A DNA stretch of 64,000 nt from Molanna angustata (GCA_963576475.1 OY754972.1:13690811-13754810), one strand, 5' to 3'. Shown: positions 1 through 13,106, counted from the stretch's first letter. Program-made: numbers and translations. The notes: generated by a model not told the origin, from the sequence alone.

Positions 1-650
1 AACTTAAACTATTTTAAATTCACCCCCGATGATAGGTAGAGAACCTGGAAAGAACTTAATCACTACTTTATACAATTAGAAAAAAAATGCTAAGGCCGTC
101 CGATAGCCTAGCAAACTCGCACTCTCACACGCGGGTCTCTACCACTACCGACCAACCAATGACTCCTACCGAATGACAACTGATCGACTACAGCCGGGCG
201 ACCCAGCGCCGGTGAAACATGGAGTAGGGGAGGGGGGGGGTGGTTAAACTGAAGAATCAATCCGTACCGCCGGGTGCCAACCAAGATTCCAGGAATCTGC
301 TTGATGCATTTTACATTTTAAATTTATTTTCAATAGAAAAGACAATACTTAAATATATGAACAAGGCCTGGGGGGCCGCTATAATCCGTTCCTAGAATTA
401 ATAGAAGAAATACCTTAGGCCGAAGTAAAATAATGGTTTTTGGGTTTCCTTGATATCATAATGCATGGAAATATATCGATCACAATACCTATGGAAATAT
501 CAAGCGTTTAGAAAAATATTAATTTAGTATCAAAATGGTATCAAGGATAATCAAAATAAAACATCTAGTACATAAAAAAATATATCTTGGTTATTTCTGA
601 TTAATTTGAGAATATATGAAAATTGGATTTAATTTTTAATGTAAATTTAA
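1..650. other. 5' flank of HDAC1, nothing recognised
   Basis: The first 330 bases are clearly more GC-rich than the rest of the window and include a long G run near 228-240. No open frame or repeat that recurs elsewhere in the window was seen in them. Bases 330-650 are ordinary AT-rich DNA. Confidence 0.3.
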
Positions 651-654
651 CGTA

Positions 655-790
655 TGACAACACATTCATTCGACATTTGCATTTGGCGTCTGCTCATAGA
701 AAAGCGTCTGCTTTTGCTGGCGTGTTTGTGTGGGTCGGCGCGGCGTCATAATAATTAATTATTGTTTAGTAATTATTTAATTAAATAAAA
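655..790 (+). promoter_or_regulatory. probable HDAC1 promoter-proximal / 5' UTR segment
   Basis: A short CpG- and GC-richer stretch (about 675-750) lies directly upstream of the HDAC1 start codon in an otherwise AT-rich flank, as expected for a housekeeping promoter and leader. No TATA box or initiator could be assigned with any certainty, so the transcription start is unknown. Confidence 0.3.
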
Positions 791-3700
791 ATGGCAATGC
801 AGCCTCATAGCAAGAAGAGAGTGTGTTATTATTATGACAGTAAGTATATTGAAATATTTTTTCGTTAATATTGACATTCAAAGTTGGCTTATTCACACGA
901 TGTTCCCGAGTTTTTAATTGTTGTTGAAATCCGTTTTTTGGCACAGAGGTGTGATTTTAAAGTGTACAGATATTTGATTTATCACAAAGTTTTACGTTTA
1001 TGCTTGTTTTTTATGAATATTTATCATGCTTTTTGTTTGTATGAAATTTCGTGGGTTTAAGTTAATAATCTTCGGTTCACTATGCCGCCTGTACATTTAC
1101 TCTGCCGCCATTGGTTCCGTTGTTCCCGCTTGTCTACGAAAATTTGCTGTACAGGCGCGTGGAGCGCAAGCTATCGAGTCGACTAATGATTTTTGTCTTA
1201 TGTTCCGTAAATTATGATTTGTCAAATTATTTATCTAAAATCTTGGAGATAGAATTTTCTTAATCAAGTATTTGAAATAACGAGTATTGCTTGTAAATAC
1301 ATACATCTAATAAATGTCCGAAATTTTTGTGCTTTGATTATATTAAATTATTTACTATAAATTAGAAAGCTCCTCTACATTTCCTCATAAAAGGGTAGTA
1401 AACAATTGTCTTGATCAAATTATTCGAAGATCAAACGGTTATAGATTATTAATAAACGTATATACTGGTATTTATTAATTTTATATGCTTCCGTATGCTG
1501 CTGCCGAATTTCTTTACCAATCGTAAGAACTTCAAGTTAATCATTTTTGTAGTTAGTCTATTCTCGAGGATAGGTTAGTTTATAATAATGTCGACTCGCG
1601 TGAGCATGTTGCACTTTACGTTGCGCTCAAATATTCTATGCTCTTTATCGATTTGCAAACAATCAGAAATATCTTTTAAAAATGTCAGCTGCAATGAATT
1701 TTTACATTTATTAGAATCATAAAATATTCCTATTATCTTTTTAAGGTGATATTGGAAATTATTACTATGGACAAGGCCATCCAATGAAACCCCATCGCAT
1801 ACGCATGACTCACAATTTACTTTTAAATTATGGGCTTTACAGGAAGATGGAAATTTATGTAAGTCAAGTCAATTTCATTAAAATTAAGTTACCCTAAGAA
1901 AAATGTTTTACATGACACCAAAAAAAGCAAGTTCTCATTGTAGTTCATGTTTACTTTTGTGTGAAATAGAGAAGAGATTCACTACTCTGATTTTTCAAAA
2001 CTTAGTACAGATACATACAAAAATTAAATTCTCATCAGAACAATTTAAAAAAACCACTCAAATACTAATGACAAAAATATATAGAGATTTTTTTCACACT
2101 TCTTTTTGGTTTGGCAAATTTTCAGTTCATTCATTAATTTAGTTTCATATCCTGAATATTATCATGACCTAATTTACCATGTGAAAATCTGTAGTCAAGC
2201 TATTATATGGCCATTGGTAACGTGGCCACATTCAATAAAAGGCATAATTGCTCAAGTACTTATGTGTAATCCAACCTATGACAGGTTGTAAGCTCTGCTG
2301 TTGCTTGATTTTTCAGTTCTATAAATATATATTCCAATTTTGTCTCTATTGAGATGTAGAGTATTTCCAAAATAATATTTGACTCCAGACAGGGAAAAAA
2401 TTCAATGTTTGCGTATGTACATATATTCAATCATAAAAAATTGATTTACTAAAGACATTATTACATTACTTTTTCATTGTTTGGAAATGTATTTTAATTG
2501 TATCTAACTAATCTTATTACATATATATATTGTATATTTTTTTATGCCTCCATATAGAGACAATTAACCATTGCTATGCTATGCCGACTGCCGTGGCACA
2601 GTTGGTAAGCCGTTCGTTTTCTGTTTGGGAATCCTGGGTTCGATTCCCAGCAGAGGAGATATTTATTTAAATTTATTTCTTGTGCAAATATTGCTTCTCT
2701 GGGCTGGAAACACTATACGGCATACGGCAATAAACTCACCACTTGCGCTTGGTGCAAGGAAGTGTTCATTATTATTATTGTTTACATACACTGAGTGTAA
2801 GAATACAAAAATTTTAGGTTAATTCATCCATAATTGTGTCTTTTGACAGTGTGTTTTTGTTTTTTTTAATCAAACAACTCGGCTATAAATGATATTGAGT
2901 AAAATATTTCTTACTCAAAATCATTTGTACTTTTTATCTTTCTCTCTTTTTTGAAATATTTGTTTCATTTTCAGCGTCCCCACAAAGCTACAGCAGATGA
3001 AATGACTAAATTCCATTCAGATGATTATATCAGATTCTTAAGATCTATTAGACCAGATAACATGTCAGAATATAACAAGCAAATGCAGAGATGTGAGTTA
3101 TCCTTTATTATACCAATTTATTGTGTTTATCATGTGAAGTATTTCAATCACATATTGTAGAGATATTAGCAAACATCTTAATAATTTTCGGTGGAGATGG
3201 TGATGGTTTGCGCATCTAACAATAAAAAAAAAACTTTTGAGCAGCCTATATGATTTTTCAAGATGTTTGACAATAAGTACCTATATGTATATTTTCTCTG
3301 AAATAACTAAATTTCCATATTATTGGATAGTGTAGAAGTGCTCTTAATCCTTATAAACTTCCTTGAATATTTTTATGTTAACTCTTACACTAATAAGATT
3401 ATTGAGAGATATTTGTACATAATTTTAAATCAATCGATTGTATTTTTAGTTAATGTTGGTGAAGATTGTCCAGTATTTGATGGTCTTTATGAATTCTGCC
3501 AATTGTCAGCTGGTGGATCCGTTGCTGCAGCTGTCAAATTGAATAAACAGGTCAGTTGAGATATGTATATTTAAATACTTTTTAGTGATACATAATAAAT
3601 AACCAAATAATTTTATTACATAATGAATATGTTATCTTAATATCATCTAGAATAAAAATATCCCAAAAACTGGTGATAAACTCTGACCGATAAACATTCA

Positions 3701-6700
3701 AGTTGACTTATTAATATTTACATACAATACAGCCAAGTTTTGAAATCTACCAGTGTTTATTAGTTTGTAAAACAACTTGAACTTATATATTGTAATATGA
3801 TTTAGGCTCATTATAAGGCAGGTCAATAGCTTAGTAAAAGAAATATTTAAGAGGGTGACTGCTGCCAACGTACCTATTTTTTTTATTTGAATTTGCATCA
3901 TTACTACAAAACGAATCATTTTGAAAAAAATTACCTAGTTAGTTTGGATATTAATAAAGAAAAATATACCTTAACTTTTTAATTATGTTCTGTTTATATT
4001 CTTGTAGGAAAATAATCGGCATACCCCGATTTTTGACATTTATCTTAAATTTCTAAAAAAACTATAAGGTATAGAGCATTATATTTTTTTATAAATTAAA
4101 GATCAAAATATCTGGAAAAATACGATGTAACGTTGCATTAATGCATCAGGTTAAGTAAATATACCAAAAAAGCTTTTATTTCGCAATGGCACTGAATGGA
4201 AAACAAATGTTTTTTAGGTTTATTTACTAAATCTGAAGCATTAATGCAACGTCACATCATATTTTTCTAGATATATTTGTCTTCTTCAATTAAAAAAAAA
4301 ATATGTTGAACTACGCCTTATATTTTATTAAAAATATAAGATAAACGTTGAAAATCAGGATATGCCATTATTTTTCTACAAGAATTTATACAGAACATTA
4401 TCAAAAAGTAAAGATATATTTTTTTTATTTATACCCAAACAATCTAAATAATTTTTATCAAAATGATTTGATAAGAAATAATGATTCTATATCAAATTGA
4501 AAAATAGGTACTTTGGCAGCAGTCCCCCCCTTAACTAATAGCCTTCTATTATTTTGAAAGTGGTTAAAACAAAGTTAAACATTGATAAAAGAATAATTAA
4601 AAACTATTGTTTTTATACCATTTTTTATTGTATGCCTTGACATGCATGTTGTGGGAAAGATGTTCCCTTTCGACATGTTCCTGCAATATATATAGGGATA
4701 GATTATGAAGTGATATAAATACTAGTTGCATTTAACACATGAGATCCAACTGTCGATAGCGATAGTATGCATAGTTGAAGAATAAGAATCAAACAATAAA
4801 CCCATAAATCCAAATTATTGAAAATTTTATCACATGTTGGTATGTATGTCAAGATAGGACAGTATGGAGGTCAGTCCTCTTTTCCTAACCGGAATATGAA
4901 AACAGCATGATGGTTCTGTATGTATGTTGGGAGATTAATTATCAAATTATTAAGTCTTCTTACACATTGTGTATAGGCGTCTGCCATACAAATTCTATGA
5001 AGCGATGTCACTAAATTCAATTTTTATAAATATTGTTAAAAAAAAATTTAAATGTACTTCTACAATATTAATATTTTTTATAGAAAATTAAATTATCTAG
5101 TTGGTGTGTTTCGGCTTTTTCCAATATTTTTTGAAAAAATGGAAATATAGGCAGTTAAACTCATAAATTTATCATAAAAAAATATTTTTCTTAACAAAAA
5201 ATGTTTGAGAAACCCTGGAATTTTTTTAAAAAAACTAATTTGAGATTTTGTATTTGTCTATGTTTATACCAATTTTCAGCGTTCTAGCTTTTATGTTTTC
5301 TGAGTTATATGGAAAAATAAATCAAAATTTCAAAAGTTGATAACCCCTGACTGAAACAAAAATTCACAATTCTGAGTATAAAAGTTTTGTAAGCCTATAA
5401 CTGTTTATATATTCTGAAAATTTGGGCTCTGTAAATTGAGCGGATCAAAAGTTATAAGGGGGGGGACACACAGACACACACACAAAGTACATAGTAAATA
5501 TCTCACCACAAAGTACATTTATTCAAGATGATACGTTGATGTCTAATTATATTTTACTATCATTACTTTATGAATTAAACTTATTTTGTTATGGTGTACG
5601 CTTTTCAGGCTTCGGAGATCTGCATCAATTGGGGTGGTGGTCTCCATCACGCAAAGAAGTCTGAAGCATCAGGTTTCTGTTATGTGAATGATATAGTGTT
5701 GGGAATATTGGAACTCTTAAAGTATCATCAGCGGGTGTTGTATATTGATATTGATGTTCATCACGGAGATGGAGTCGAAGAGGCTTTCTATACAACAGAC
5801 AGAGTAATGACTGTCTCATTTCATAAGTATGGGGAGTACTTCCCTGGCACAGGTAATATATTGTTTCAAACAATTATTTTTAATGGTATAAATTATTTAT
5901 TTTTGAATAACAATTATTGCAAAAAAAAAATATTAACGATAGAATTTCCCCTAAAGAGCACTTTACATGGACGAGGTTTTCAATGTGGTTGGAAAAAAAA
6001 AAATAGAATGTGATCTATTTTTTAATGCTTTTTGTATTGTTTTGCATAAAACAGAAATCTGTAAGATTATTCGGCGCTGACGAGTCAACATGGCTGCCGT
6101 TTGTGTTGATTGACGTTCGTGGTATTTTTTGTTTATTTGACATCTCTCGACCAGAGAGCAATGTTTTCAAACAAAAAAAAGTGAGGGTCCAAAAAATATC
6201 TAATCAAATGCCGGGTAGTCAAAATGAAGAAAACGAGAGAAAGATGAGACATTGAACAAAACGCGGAACAAGCGAAAAATAAAATGTTGCTATTTTTCAC
6301 TTAAATGGCATATTTAATTTTTTTGTAATTGCAATAATAGGGGTCGCAAATAAAGGAGAAAATAATACTAAAGTGTAAAGAGACATTATTAGTAACCTGT
6401 ATTTTGGATGCTGTTTTAAGTGTTGAAAATCGGACCGCTTTGAAATCCTTGCTCGTGTAGAGTGTGCTTAAGAATGTCCGCAATATTCAGTACAAAAAAC
6501 ATAAAAAAAGCAATAATTTATCACTACATTTGACATTTATAAATGTAAAATTAGTAAAAATGAATGATGCACTGGTTGCAGGTATATAATTTATCATCCC
6601 AACACAACAAATCGACCTGATTTTATGGTCACATTGAAATATTTGACAGTTAAAAAAGTTGAGACGCACTGATCAGATATCCTTCAACATTTAGCGGGGT

Positions 6701-9700
6701 CTAAGTGAGTGTAAGATATACAAATTTGCAAAGCTTCAAAATAATTGAATGAGTACTTTAGTCTATAATCAATAAAGTATAATAAACATGCTGTGCGTAG
6801 TACACAGTACACACACAGATACATTGTGATGAATACAATCTCAGTATGATACTAGTTGATAATCTGCAATAAATAAATAACCTTAATAATGTGATAAATC
6901 AGTTATTATAGATTATATATGATATAGTTACATAGTCAGCGCAATGAAAGTATGACAACTAAAACAAAGTTCTGAGTTTCATTTGTCCGGCCGTCAATAC
7001 AGTCATAGATCACATAGTAGTACACATAAAATCTCTTATCTATGCAGTATACGTACACCTACCGATCTACCGCCTCACACACACATGTAAATAAAACTTG
7101 TCATTCATTTGAATTCAAAATTTATATTGCACACGGCTTCTGTACATTATAATCAGGGCCGGATTACAAATTAATGTGATGTACTTTTATATGACCATAC
7201 GATAAAAAAAAAGGGCCAGATAAATCATTGAACAATCAGGAACAAGAAGTCAGGGCGGTTGTCTTTAAAAGGGCGCTTAAAATTCTAAAATGTTAATCAT
7301 ATATATTATTATCAAAAATTCGCAGGTATGGTGCTTGGTTCTCTTGCGTACCCGGATAGAGGCTCGGCATGATGGTGTGTATGTAAAATATCCCGCTAGT
7401 CATTTTAGACCCGATGTGATTTTACATAATTTTAAATTGTTCTACATTTAAAATTTAAAAAAAAATTGGGGGGGAGGGGGGGGATTAAAATATATTGCTA
7501 CTATGGATGGAGGGTTATATGCGTTAGCTGTAGAGCAGTAGTGAAATGTATTAACCATCTAGTGAAGTCGGAATATCATTCTTCTATAACACTAGTTTAC
7601 TTTAGGAAATGTTTTTATTTAATCAAGAAAAAACTATTAATACATACATACATACCATCACGCCATATCCCTTACGGGGTAAGCAGAGAGAACCGAGCGC
7701 CGTACTCCTCTATTTTTGCACACATTCCTAGCTTCCTTTACATCCATGCATCGTCTCATACATGCTTGTCGATCATTCAAGCTTCTTATATTATATTTCC
7801 TTCTTTCAAAATATCATTCACATGGTCATGCCATCCCTTTCTGGGGCGGCCCCTGCTATTCACTCCATCTCTTACACCCATGTATATTTTTTTGGTCAGT
7901 CGTTCATCATTCATTCTTTCAATATGTCAAAACCACCTCAAGGAATTCACATCCATTTTACTTATAATACTCTTCTTCATCTTGCATTCCCTCCTTATGT
8001 CCTAATAAAATATGTAAAAAACTTTTGCTAATGATTATTTCATTCATATTTTAAGATTATAGTATAATTGAAAATATGTTATGTTGCAGGGGATTTGCGT
8101 GACATTGGTGCTGGCAAAGGCAAATATTATGCAGTGAATATTCCACTACGGGATGGAATGGACGACGAGTCTTATGAATCAATATTTGTTCCCATCATTT
8201 CCAAAGTAATGGAAACTTTCCAACCTTCCGCTGTTGTGCTGCAATGTGGTGCTGACTCTCTTACAGGTAAATAGTTTTTATAGCAATTTTTAAATTATTG
8301 TATTTTATAAAGCAGTCGAAAGGGTTAATTTTTCTACAAAGTTTTACGTTGAGTTTTGTACAGACTACTTTGAAATAGAATTTTTAACCTAATGGATAAA
8401 TTTAATCTTGATGAATGTATTGTGTGCAATGTACCAAATTAATGAATTATTTTTTCTAGGTGATAGATTAGGATGCTTCAATTTGACAGTACGTGGTCAC
8501 GGTCGTTGCGTGGAGTTAGTCAAAAAGTTTGGTTTGCCCTTCCTCTTGGTTGGTGGCGGTGGTTACACAATAAGGAACGTATCCCGCTGTTGGACCTATG
8601 AAACTTCAGTTGCGCTCGGTTGTGAAATAGCTAATGAACTGCCGTACAATGATTACTTTGAATACTTTGGACCGGACTTCAAATTGCACATCAGTCCCAG
8701 CAACATGACAAATCAGAACACTTCGGAGTATTTGGAGAAAATCAAGAATAGACTATTTGAAAATCTGCGAATGTTGCCGCATGCGCCGGGAGTACAGGTA
8801 TGATTTGTCATTTTTACATAATTATTGGCTCAGGTTGTTTTCCGATAACTATGACCTGAATGCACAGTCCTAGGTACCTAAATACTAACTCCTAACCTCA
8901 CTGGAGTATTTAGTATTCTTAAGTTAGTAATTGCGTTGCAGAGACATCACTAACTAAATACTACGCCAAACTAAATACTACGTCGATGGTGTAGAATTTC
9001 ACATTATTGTGTATGAAGAAAAGAGATAGATAACTTTCTATGGGCTTAGAAAGCTATCTATCTCTTTTCTGATGTTTGATGTTTAAAATGTTTTTTTGCT
9101 ATAACAACACTAACATATGTAACCAACTTCATACTTCACACTGACAGCTCGATATCACGATTTTTCTGAAATTCCAGCGAATTTTCGGCATCTCGTATAG
9201 ATCGCTGAATACCAAATACATTTTTGCCGAAGTCGCTAAAATCATCATCCATCGAAAACATTTCGTATTTTAGAATCAAACCACTCGTAAGTTTCCTCGC
9301 GATCAACCTTACTTTTTGACAGTTTGCAAATGTTTGTTTACGTCGACGCGCATGCGCTAAGTATTTAGATATGTCTCTGCAATGCAATTCTTATATAAAA
9401 ACTCGTAGCATCTTCCAGTTAGGAAGCCATGTGATCTCCTAACTTAAGTTAAAAACATAGTTAGTATTTAGGTAGGACTCTGCATTCGGACCTATATCTT
9501 GTTTTAAATAAGCATACAAATGGAACATTTTTATGAAAATGACTTTCATGTCATTAATTATATATTTTTCTTATTAGGTGCAAGCTATTCCAGAAGATGC
9601 AGTTAATGATGAGTCAGACGATGAAGACAAAGTAGACAAAGATGATAGAATACCACAGAGTGATAAAGTATGTATTGTTATGATTTTATATATTCCTCTT

Positions 9701-11583
9701 ATCTCATTTTGTTTTGGATATTGGTAAATTACTCTAAGTTGCTGCGAACAATACATTTATACAATGCCTGAGTAGTGTCAATGAATAGACAGTCACACTG
9801 TATACACATAGAAGAAGACTCTCTCTTAGAAAATTGCTATTTCAACCCATCAGCTATATGACAAGTCCGGCTGTGACATGTAGTGGCTTTGGTACTCACC
9901 CAGGACTGCTTCTGGTATTGCACTAAAAAACTGGTTCTGGATAACATCTCTAGGCCCTAAGGACATCTAAGTTACCCCCACTTGAGGAAGGAGCTAACTT
10001 TATTATTATACATACATACCTTTATACAGTGAATATGCTACACCGGCGATCATTTGCTTTTGGACTATATACTAGAATAAAATTGTTTTTCTTGGTTTGA
10101 ATTAATCTAATACACGATTAGGTACTAAGTAGGGTTGGAGAGACAATTAGGTACTAAGTAGGGTTGGAGAGACAATTAGGTACTAAGTAGGGTTGGAGAG
10201 ACAATTAGGTACTAAGTAGGGTTGGAGAGACAATGCAAATTGAAAAGAATTACCCGACAGAGAACAACTTGGATAGGCCACAACATCCGGCACCCAGGCC
10301 TGCTTTTTACCATCGTTGAAGGAATGATTGATGGGGGTAACTGTAGAGGTCGCCCCAGAAACAACTATATAGACCAGATAATCAGTGACGTGCGCTGTAG
10401 CAGTTACAAAGAGATGAAGAAACTGGCGGATGATAGAGTTAAGTGGAAAGATCGAGTGTTTGGTGCATACCAATCCTAGGATTTTGACCCAGAACAACAA
10501 ATCCACGACAATGGAGGAAAAAATATTGACAAAATAGCATATTTATTTAGACGCAATGCGAATGAAATACGTTTTGTTTAATTTACTGTGGTATTGAGTT
10601 TTATCATAATAATATATTTTTTAAATACCCTTTGGTTAAAACTGCTACATGTTGTCTTTCCGGAACATTTCCTTGTTGCAGTTTATTAATGTGTTAATTG
10701 TTTTTAGGATAAGCGGATAGCTCCCGACAATGAGGTCAGTGATTCAGAGGATGAAGGGACAGGAGGTGGTGGAGGGAGAAGGGACAACAGATCATTCAAA
10801 ACAGGTGCACCACGTAAGAGGCCGCGACTTGACAAACAAGATACACCGACACCAATCACAGTTGCCAAGGATGAAGTCAAATGTAATTATTAACTTTTAA
10901 AAAAATGTCCTTATTTTTTTATACCAATCCCAGTGGGTTCTGATTTTGGGATGTAGACCTAATGTACATTTTCTAAAGCTATGGGCTTATTTCTAAAACA
11001 AAAGAAGGAATATTTATCTGTAAACATCATCATCATCAGTGGGGCCAAGGCCCATGGCTCCACAGCCCAGGATGGGCCTTGGCCCCCTCAAGGAATCGTC
11101 TCCATTGCACCCTATCCATGGCCTTTTCTCTACAATTCCGCACACCGGCTATCTGAAGGTCCCTCTCGACTCCATCCATCCATCGTAGTTTTGGCTTTCC
11201 CACACCTGATTTGTAAACACCTGATCCTGATTTCCTTTTTTTTTTTGCTATGAAGTGTTTTTTTTTTAATTTTTGTCTTAGTGTAATGTATCTGTTTTTT
11301 TGTTTTTCACTCTCATTCTTTTGTTGATGTACATAAATAATTTTTAATCTGGTTGAAAGAAATTGCCCAATGGCAATAAGCACACCAGTGTGCAATATAT
11401 TGGTTTATTTTAAAATAACAACTGTATTGGTTAAATTTTGATCATTTTTTTTTTGCATGTGTCACTAATGTATGTATGTATATTAATTTAGTAATTTCCT
11501 TTGTTACAGCTGAAGATACTAAAGAAGATATGAAAGTAAGCAGTACAGATGATGGTAAAAAAGAACCTGTGACAAATCCTTGA
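791..11583 (+). CDS. HDAC1: class I histone deacetylase (HDAC1/Rpd3 orthologue), 10 coding exons
   Basis: Zn-dependent lysine deacetylase, the catalytic subunit of nuclear Sin3, NuRD and CoREST-type co-repressors in known homologues. Coding exons: 791-839, 1746-1858, 2975-3092, 3450-3550, 5609-5852, 8090-8266, 8460-8797, 9578-9667, 10708-10882, 11510-11583. All are GT-AG, all phases join, and they give 492 residues (human about 482, fly about 520). Residues 11-16 read VCYYYD as in other family members. GGLHHAKK (His140, His141), DIDVHHGDG (Asp174, Asp176, His178), Asp264 in LQCGADS and Tyr303 in GGGGYTIRN keep the active site intact. The C-tail is acidic ([15 protein letters not shown]) with a basic NLS-like [12 protein letters not shown] 791 is used because it opens exon 1; ATG 797 is an in-frame alternative. 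Neighbour axotactin is convergent. No damage is seen in the frame. Confidence 0.97.
2236..2430 (-). repeat. decayed arm of the long-hairpin repeat family
   Basis: HDAC1 intron 2 holds one diverged arm of the family seen at 19290, 33537, 34332, 35180 and 55372. Shared blocks include the GGCATAATTG segment, TATGACAGGTTGTAAGC, GTCTCTATTGAGAT and, at the end, CAGGGAAAAAATTCAATG. The second arm is missing. Confidence 0.6.
2580..2790 (+). mobile_element. tRNA-derived SINE, ATT-tailed (family 1)
   Basis: The head looks like a pol III tRNA promoter: an A-box-like TGGCACAGTTGGTAAG and a B-box GGTTCGATTCC 40 bases later. The body continues through CTTCTCTGGGCTGGAAACAC to a tail of ATT repeats. A second copy with the same order lies at 13107-13325. 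Head plus shared body plus simple tail identifies a SINE rather than a tRNA gene. It sits in HDAC1 intron 2. Confidence 0.8.
3850..4540. mobile_element. inverted-repeat element (MITE-like) in HDAC1 intron 4
   Basis: The ends are inverted copies of each other around a GGACTGCTGCCAAAGTACCT-like core (left near 3854 reads GTGACTGCTGCCAACGTACC). The inner parts also pair: a segment with TGCATTAATGC appears on both sides of the centre near 4140 and 4240, and CGGCATACCCCGATTTTTGAC near 4018 pairs with a segment near 4350. No coding capacity. A diverged half copy is at 58205-58550. Confidence 0.6.
4715..5480 (+). repeat. dispersed repeat containing one 70-bp satellite-like unit
   Basis: This block resembles 49915-50760 along most of its length, and its second half resembles 28590-28935 (shared blocks: TTGATAACCCCTGACTG, GCGGATCAAAAGTTATAAGG). 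Near its start it contains one unit, with ACTAGTTGCAT and AACACATGAGATCCAACTG, that is the monomer of the tandem arrays at 50985 and 56187. Probably an old non-autonomous element; class unknown. Confidence 0.7.
6050..6900. other. unassigned intron sequence with a short shared repeat
   Basis: HDAC1 intron 5. A slightly GC-richer stretch at 6065-6250 has an open frame without recognisable motif. Blocks at 6618-6665 (CACATTGAAATATTTGACAG) and 6848-6870 (GATACTAGTTGATAATCTGC) recur at 16078-16148, so part of this is a dispersed repeat. Nothing else was identified up to the LINE end at 7650. Confidence 0.35.
7650..8005 (-). mobile_element. 5'-truncated LINE 3' end, copy 1
   Basis: On the minus strand this is the 3' part of a non-LTR retrotransposon, also present at 26941-27600 and 30170-30860. 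All three share the block TACCATCACGCC..CCCTTACGGGGTAAGCAGAG at one end. The copy at 30.5 kb still encodes the typical C-terminal reverse-transcriptase end, which is the basis for the call. It lies in HDAC1 intron 5 just before exon 6. Confidence 0.75.
8850..9494. mobile_element. TIR DNA element in HDAC1 intron 7
   Basis: The left end (GACCTGAATGCACAGTCCTA, then CCTAAATACTAAC) is matched in inverse by the right end (CTAAATAC..CCTA, GGACTCTGCATTCGGACC). Inside is a 35-base perfect hairpin of AAAGAGATAGATAACTTTC type near 9020-9070. A minus-strand open frame (9136-9387, 83 residues, with MDDDFSDF) may be the relic of an element-encoded protein. A related partial copy is at 14910-15185. Confidence 0.65.
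10117..10233 (+). repeat. 29-bp tandem repeat, about four units
   Basis: The unit ACAATTAGGTACTAAGTAGG plus GTTGGAGAG repeats four times with almost no change, ending where the LINE fragment continues in GTTGGAGAGACAATGC. It looks like a local expansion at the boundary of that fragment. Confidence 0.85.
10200..10479 (+). pseudogene. LINE C-terminal fragment (non-LTR retrotransposon)
   Basis: The frame encodes the end of a retrotransposon polyprotein: [33 protein letters not shown] and [14 protein letters not shown] follow the order of the conserved tail (WIGHxxR, GxRxRGRPxxxWxD, AxDRxxW) seen at the end of many insect LINEs, and more completely at 23286-23516 here. It is heavily 5'-truncated and lies in HDAC1 intron 8. 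Confidence 0.75.
11030..11230 (-). pseudogene. LINE C-terminal fragment, antisense in HDAC1 intron 9
   Basis: Read on the minus strand, [34 protein letters not shown] and HPGL match the terminal GRPKxRWxDxVxxDL..AxDRxxWRxxLxEAKxHxGL tail of non-LTR elements. A CATCATCATCATCAG run at its 3' side is the usual short simple-repeat tail of such copies. Confidence 0.75.
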
Positions 11584-13100
11584 TGGTCTCGTTAAATAAA
11601 AACTAATTTATGTAACAATTTGTGCAGTGGTTGGAGAATTGTAAATCCTCTATCAAATTCGAACATAGATTTAAGTAGATATTTTTTAATTATTTAATCA
11701 TTGAGTGGTTGTGTGTATGTATGTATGTGTACGTATGCGATATTTGTTAATGTAACCGTTTATAGAAGGTTTTATATTATTATCTCCCAACATATTTTTA
11801 TGCTTTATTTTATAGTACAAAGGAAATATGCGTTCAAATCTCAACATATTTCATTAATTACACTATTATTATTGCTCATATAATATAATCATTTTGGATT
11901 AACATGTCCAAATTAATTTATATCTTAAAATTTATTACTAAAAATATTTTGGGATCTAAATTATAAATATACAATTATTCATTGTTTATTTCAAATACCT
12001 TAATGAGTTTGGTGATTTATATTTTAATATAATTCAGAAACTTTCATAGTACAGCAGTACCTCGGTATACATTGTTAATCTGTCCCAGATTCTTTGATTT
12101 GATCAATACCTCATTTTTTCCCATAAAGGGACTACGTTCAGTTCACACAAAATATATTATATTCCTATTTTTCAGTAAGCATTTATTACGTCCAACTGTA
12201 ACTTTTTGAACTAAAATAGCGATATTCTAAAATTTTTGAATGAATATTGTTTAAATTTAATTTTGTATTCTGTAACTGACGTTCCTAAAACTAAAATCTA
12301 CAAAATTAGTTCACCATAGGTATTAATGAGAAACTCAAATTGTCCATAGTTCGCTGACCACATATGTGTACTGCACACTGTTCGGCCATTTTTATTTATG
12401 TTATGTCCTAAATAGGAATGATCCTATTTCAGCGTTACAGAATTTCAACCTGGACACTAAGTGGAACAGGAACATACCTATTTTAACCGGAACATTCTTA
12501 AAAAGTTAAAGAACTGGACGTATTGTTATTTGGCACTTTCCGTTAACTTTCTTATGGTGTTGTGTGCCACATTTTTCCCCCATAGAGGTTCCTAACACCA
12601 AATTTGTCTCCAATCAGAAGGTATACCAAGTCTATCAAAAACGTTTCACCAAATATATGCACAAACATTTTTCAATAACATTGGATGGAAACATTTTAAC
12701 GATAAATACTCTTTAGTTCAATTTATTTTATTGATTTTGTATGTCTTTTTTTAAATGACAATTATGTGACTTGAATAATTTTTTCAAACATCTTACTGTA
12801 ATTTTATATAATTTGTTACTAAGAATATATGCATAAGTGAAATCTTTAAAATATAGTGTTGTATACTTGACTTCATTTGTATATTTTGGTTGTAAGATCT
12901 CATTGACGTATTTGCAAGGAACTGTTATATTTTTCTCTTGTGATAAATATAATTTTTAGGTACATTGTATTTAATTATATTCAATTACACAGGAATAAAA
13001 TGAACAGAATGTTACGGCAAATATTAAACACTTGGTATAATTATCGTAAAACAACTTGAGCCAGACTTTCAGGTGCGCAGAGCGCAGATTTGTGTACTCT
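11584..13100 (+). other. HDAC1 3' UTR and downstream AT-rich DNA
   Basis: A canonical AATAAA lies at 11595-11600, only a dozen bases after the stop codon. Further AATAAA motifs follow (for example near 12994), so the true polyadenylation site and UTR length cannot be fixed. No open frame or repeat was recognised; a segment from about 12055 (AGCAGTACCTCGGTATAC) has the look of a transposon end, without a partner found. Confidence 0.4.
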
Positions 13101-13106
13101 TGAGCC

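Noticed and set aside
2580..2660. tRNA gene
   Set aside because: A- and B-box are present, but the acceptor stem does not close, and the segment is followed by a body and tail shared with 13107-13325, so it is a SINE head.
7466..8005. 179-codon plus-strand gene
   Set aside because: It is the antisense frame of the LINE 3' end and overlaps HDAC1 intron 5; similar antisense frames exist in the other two copies.
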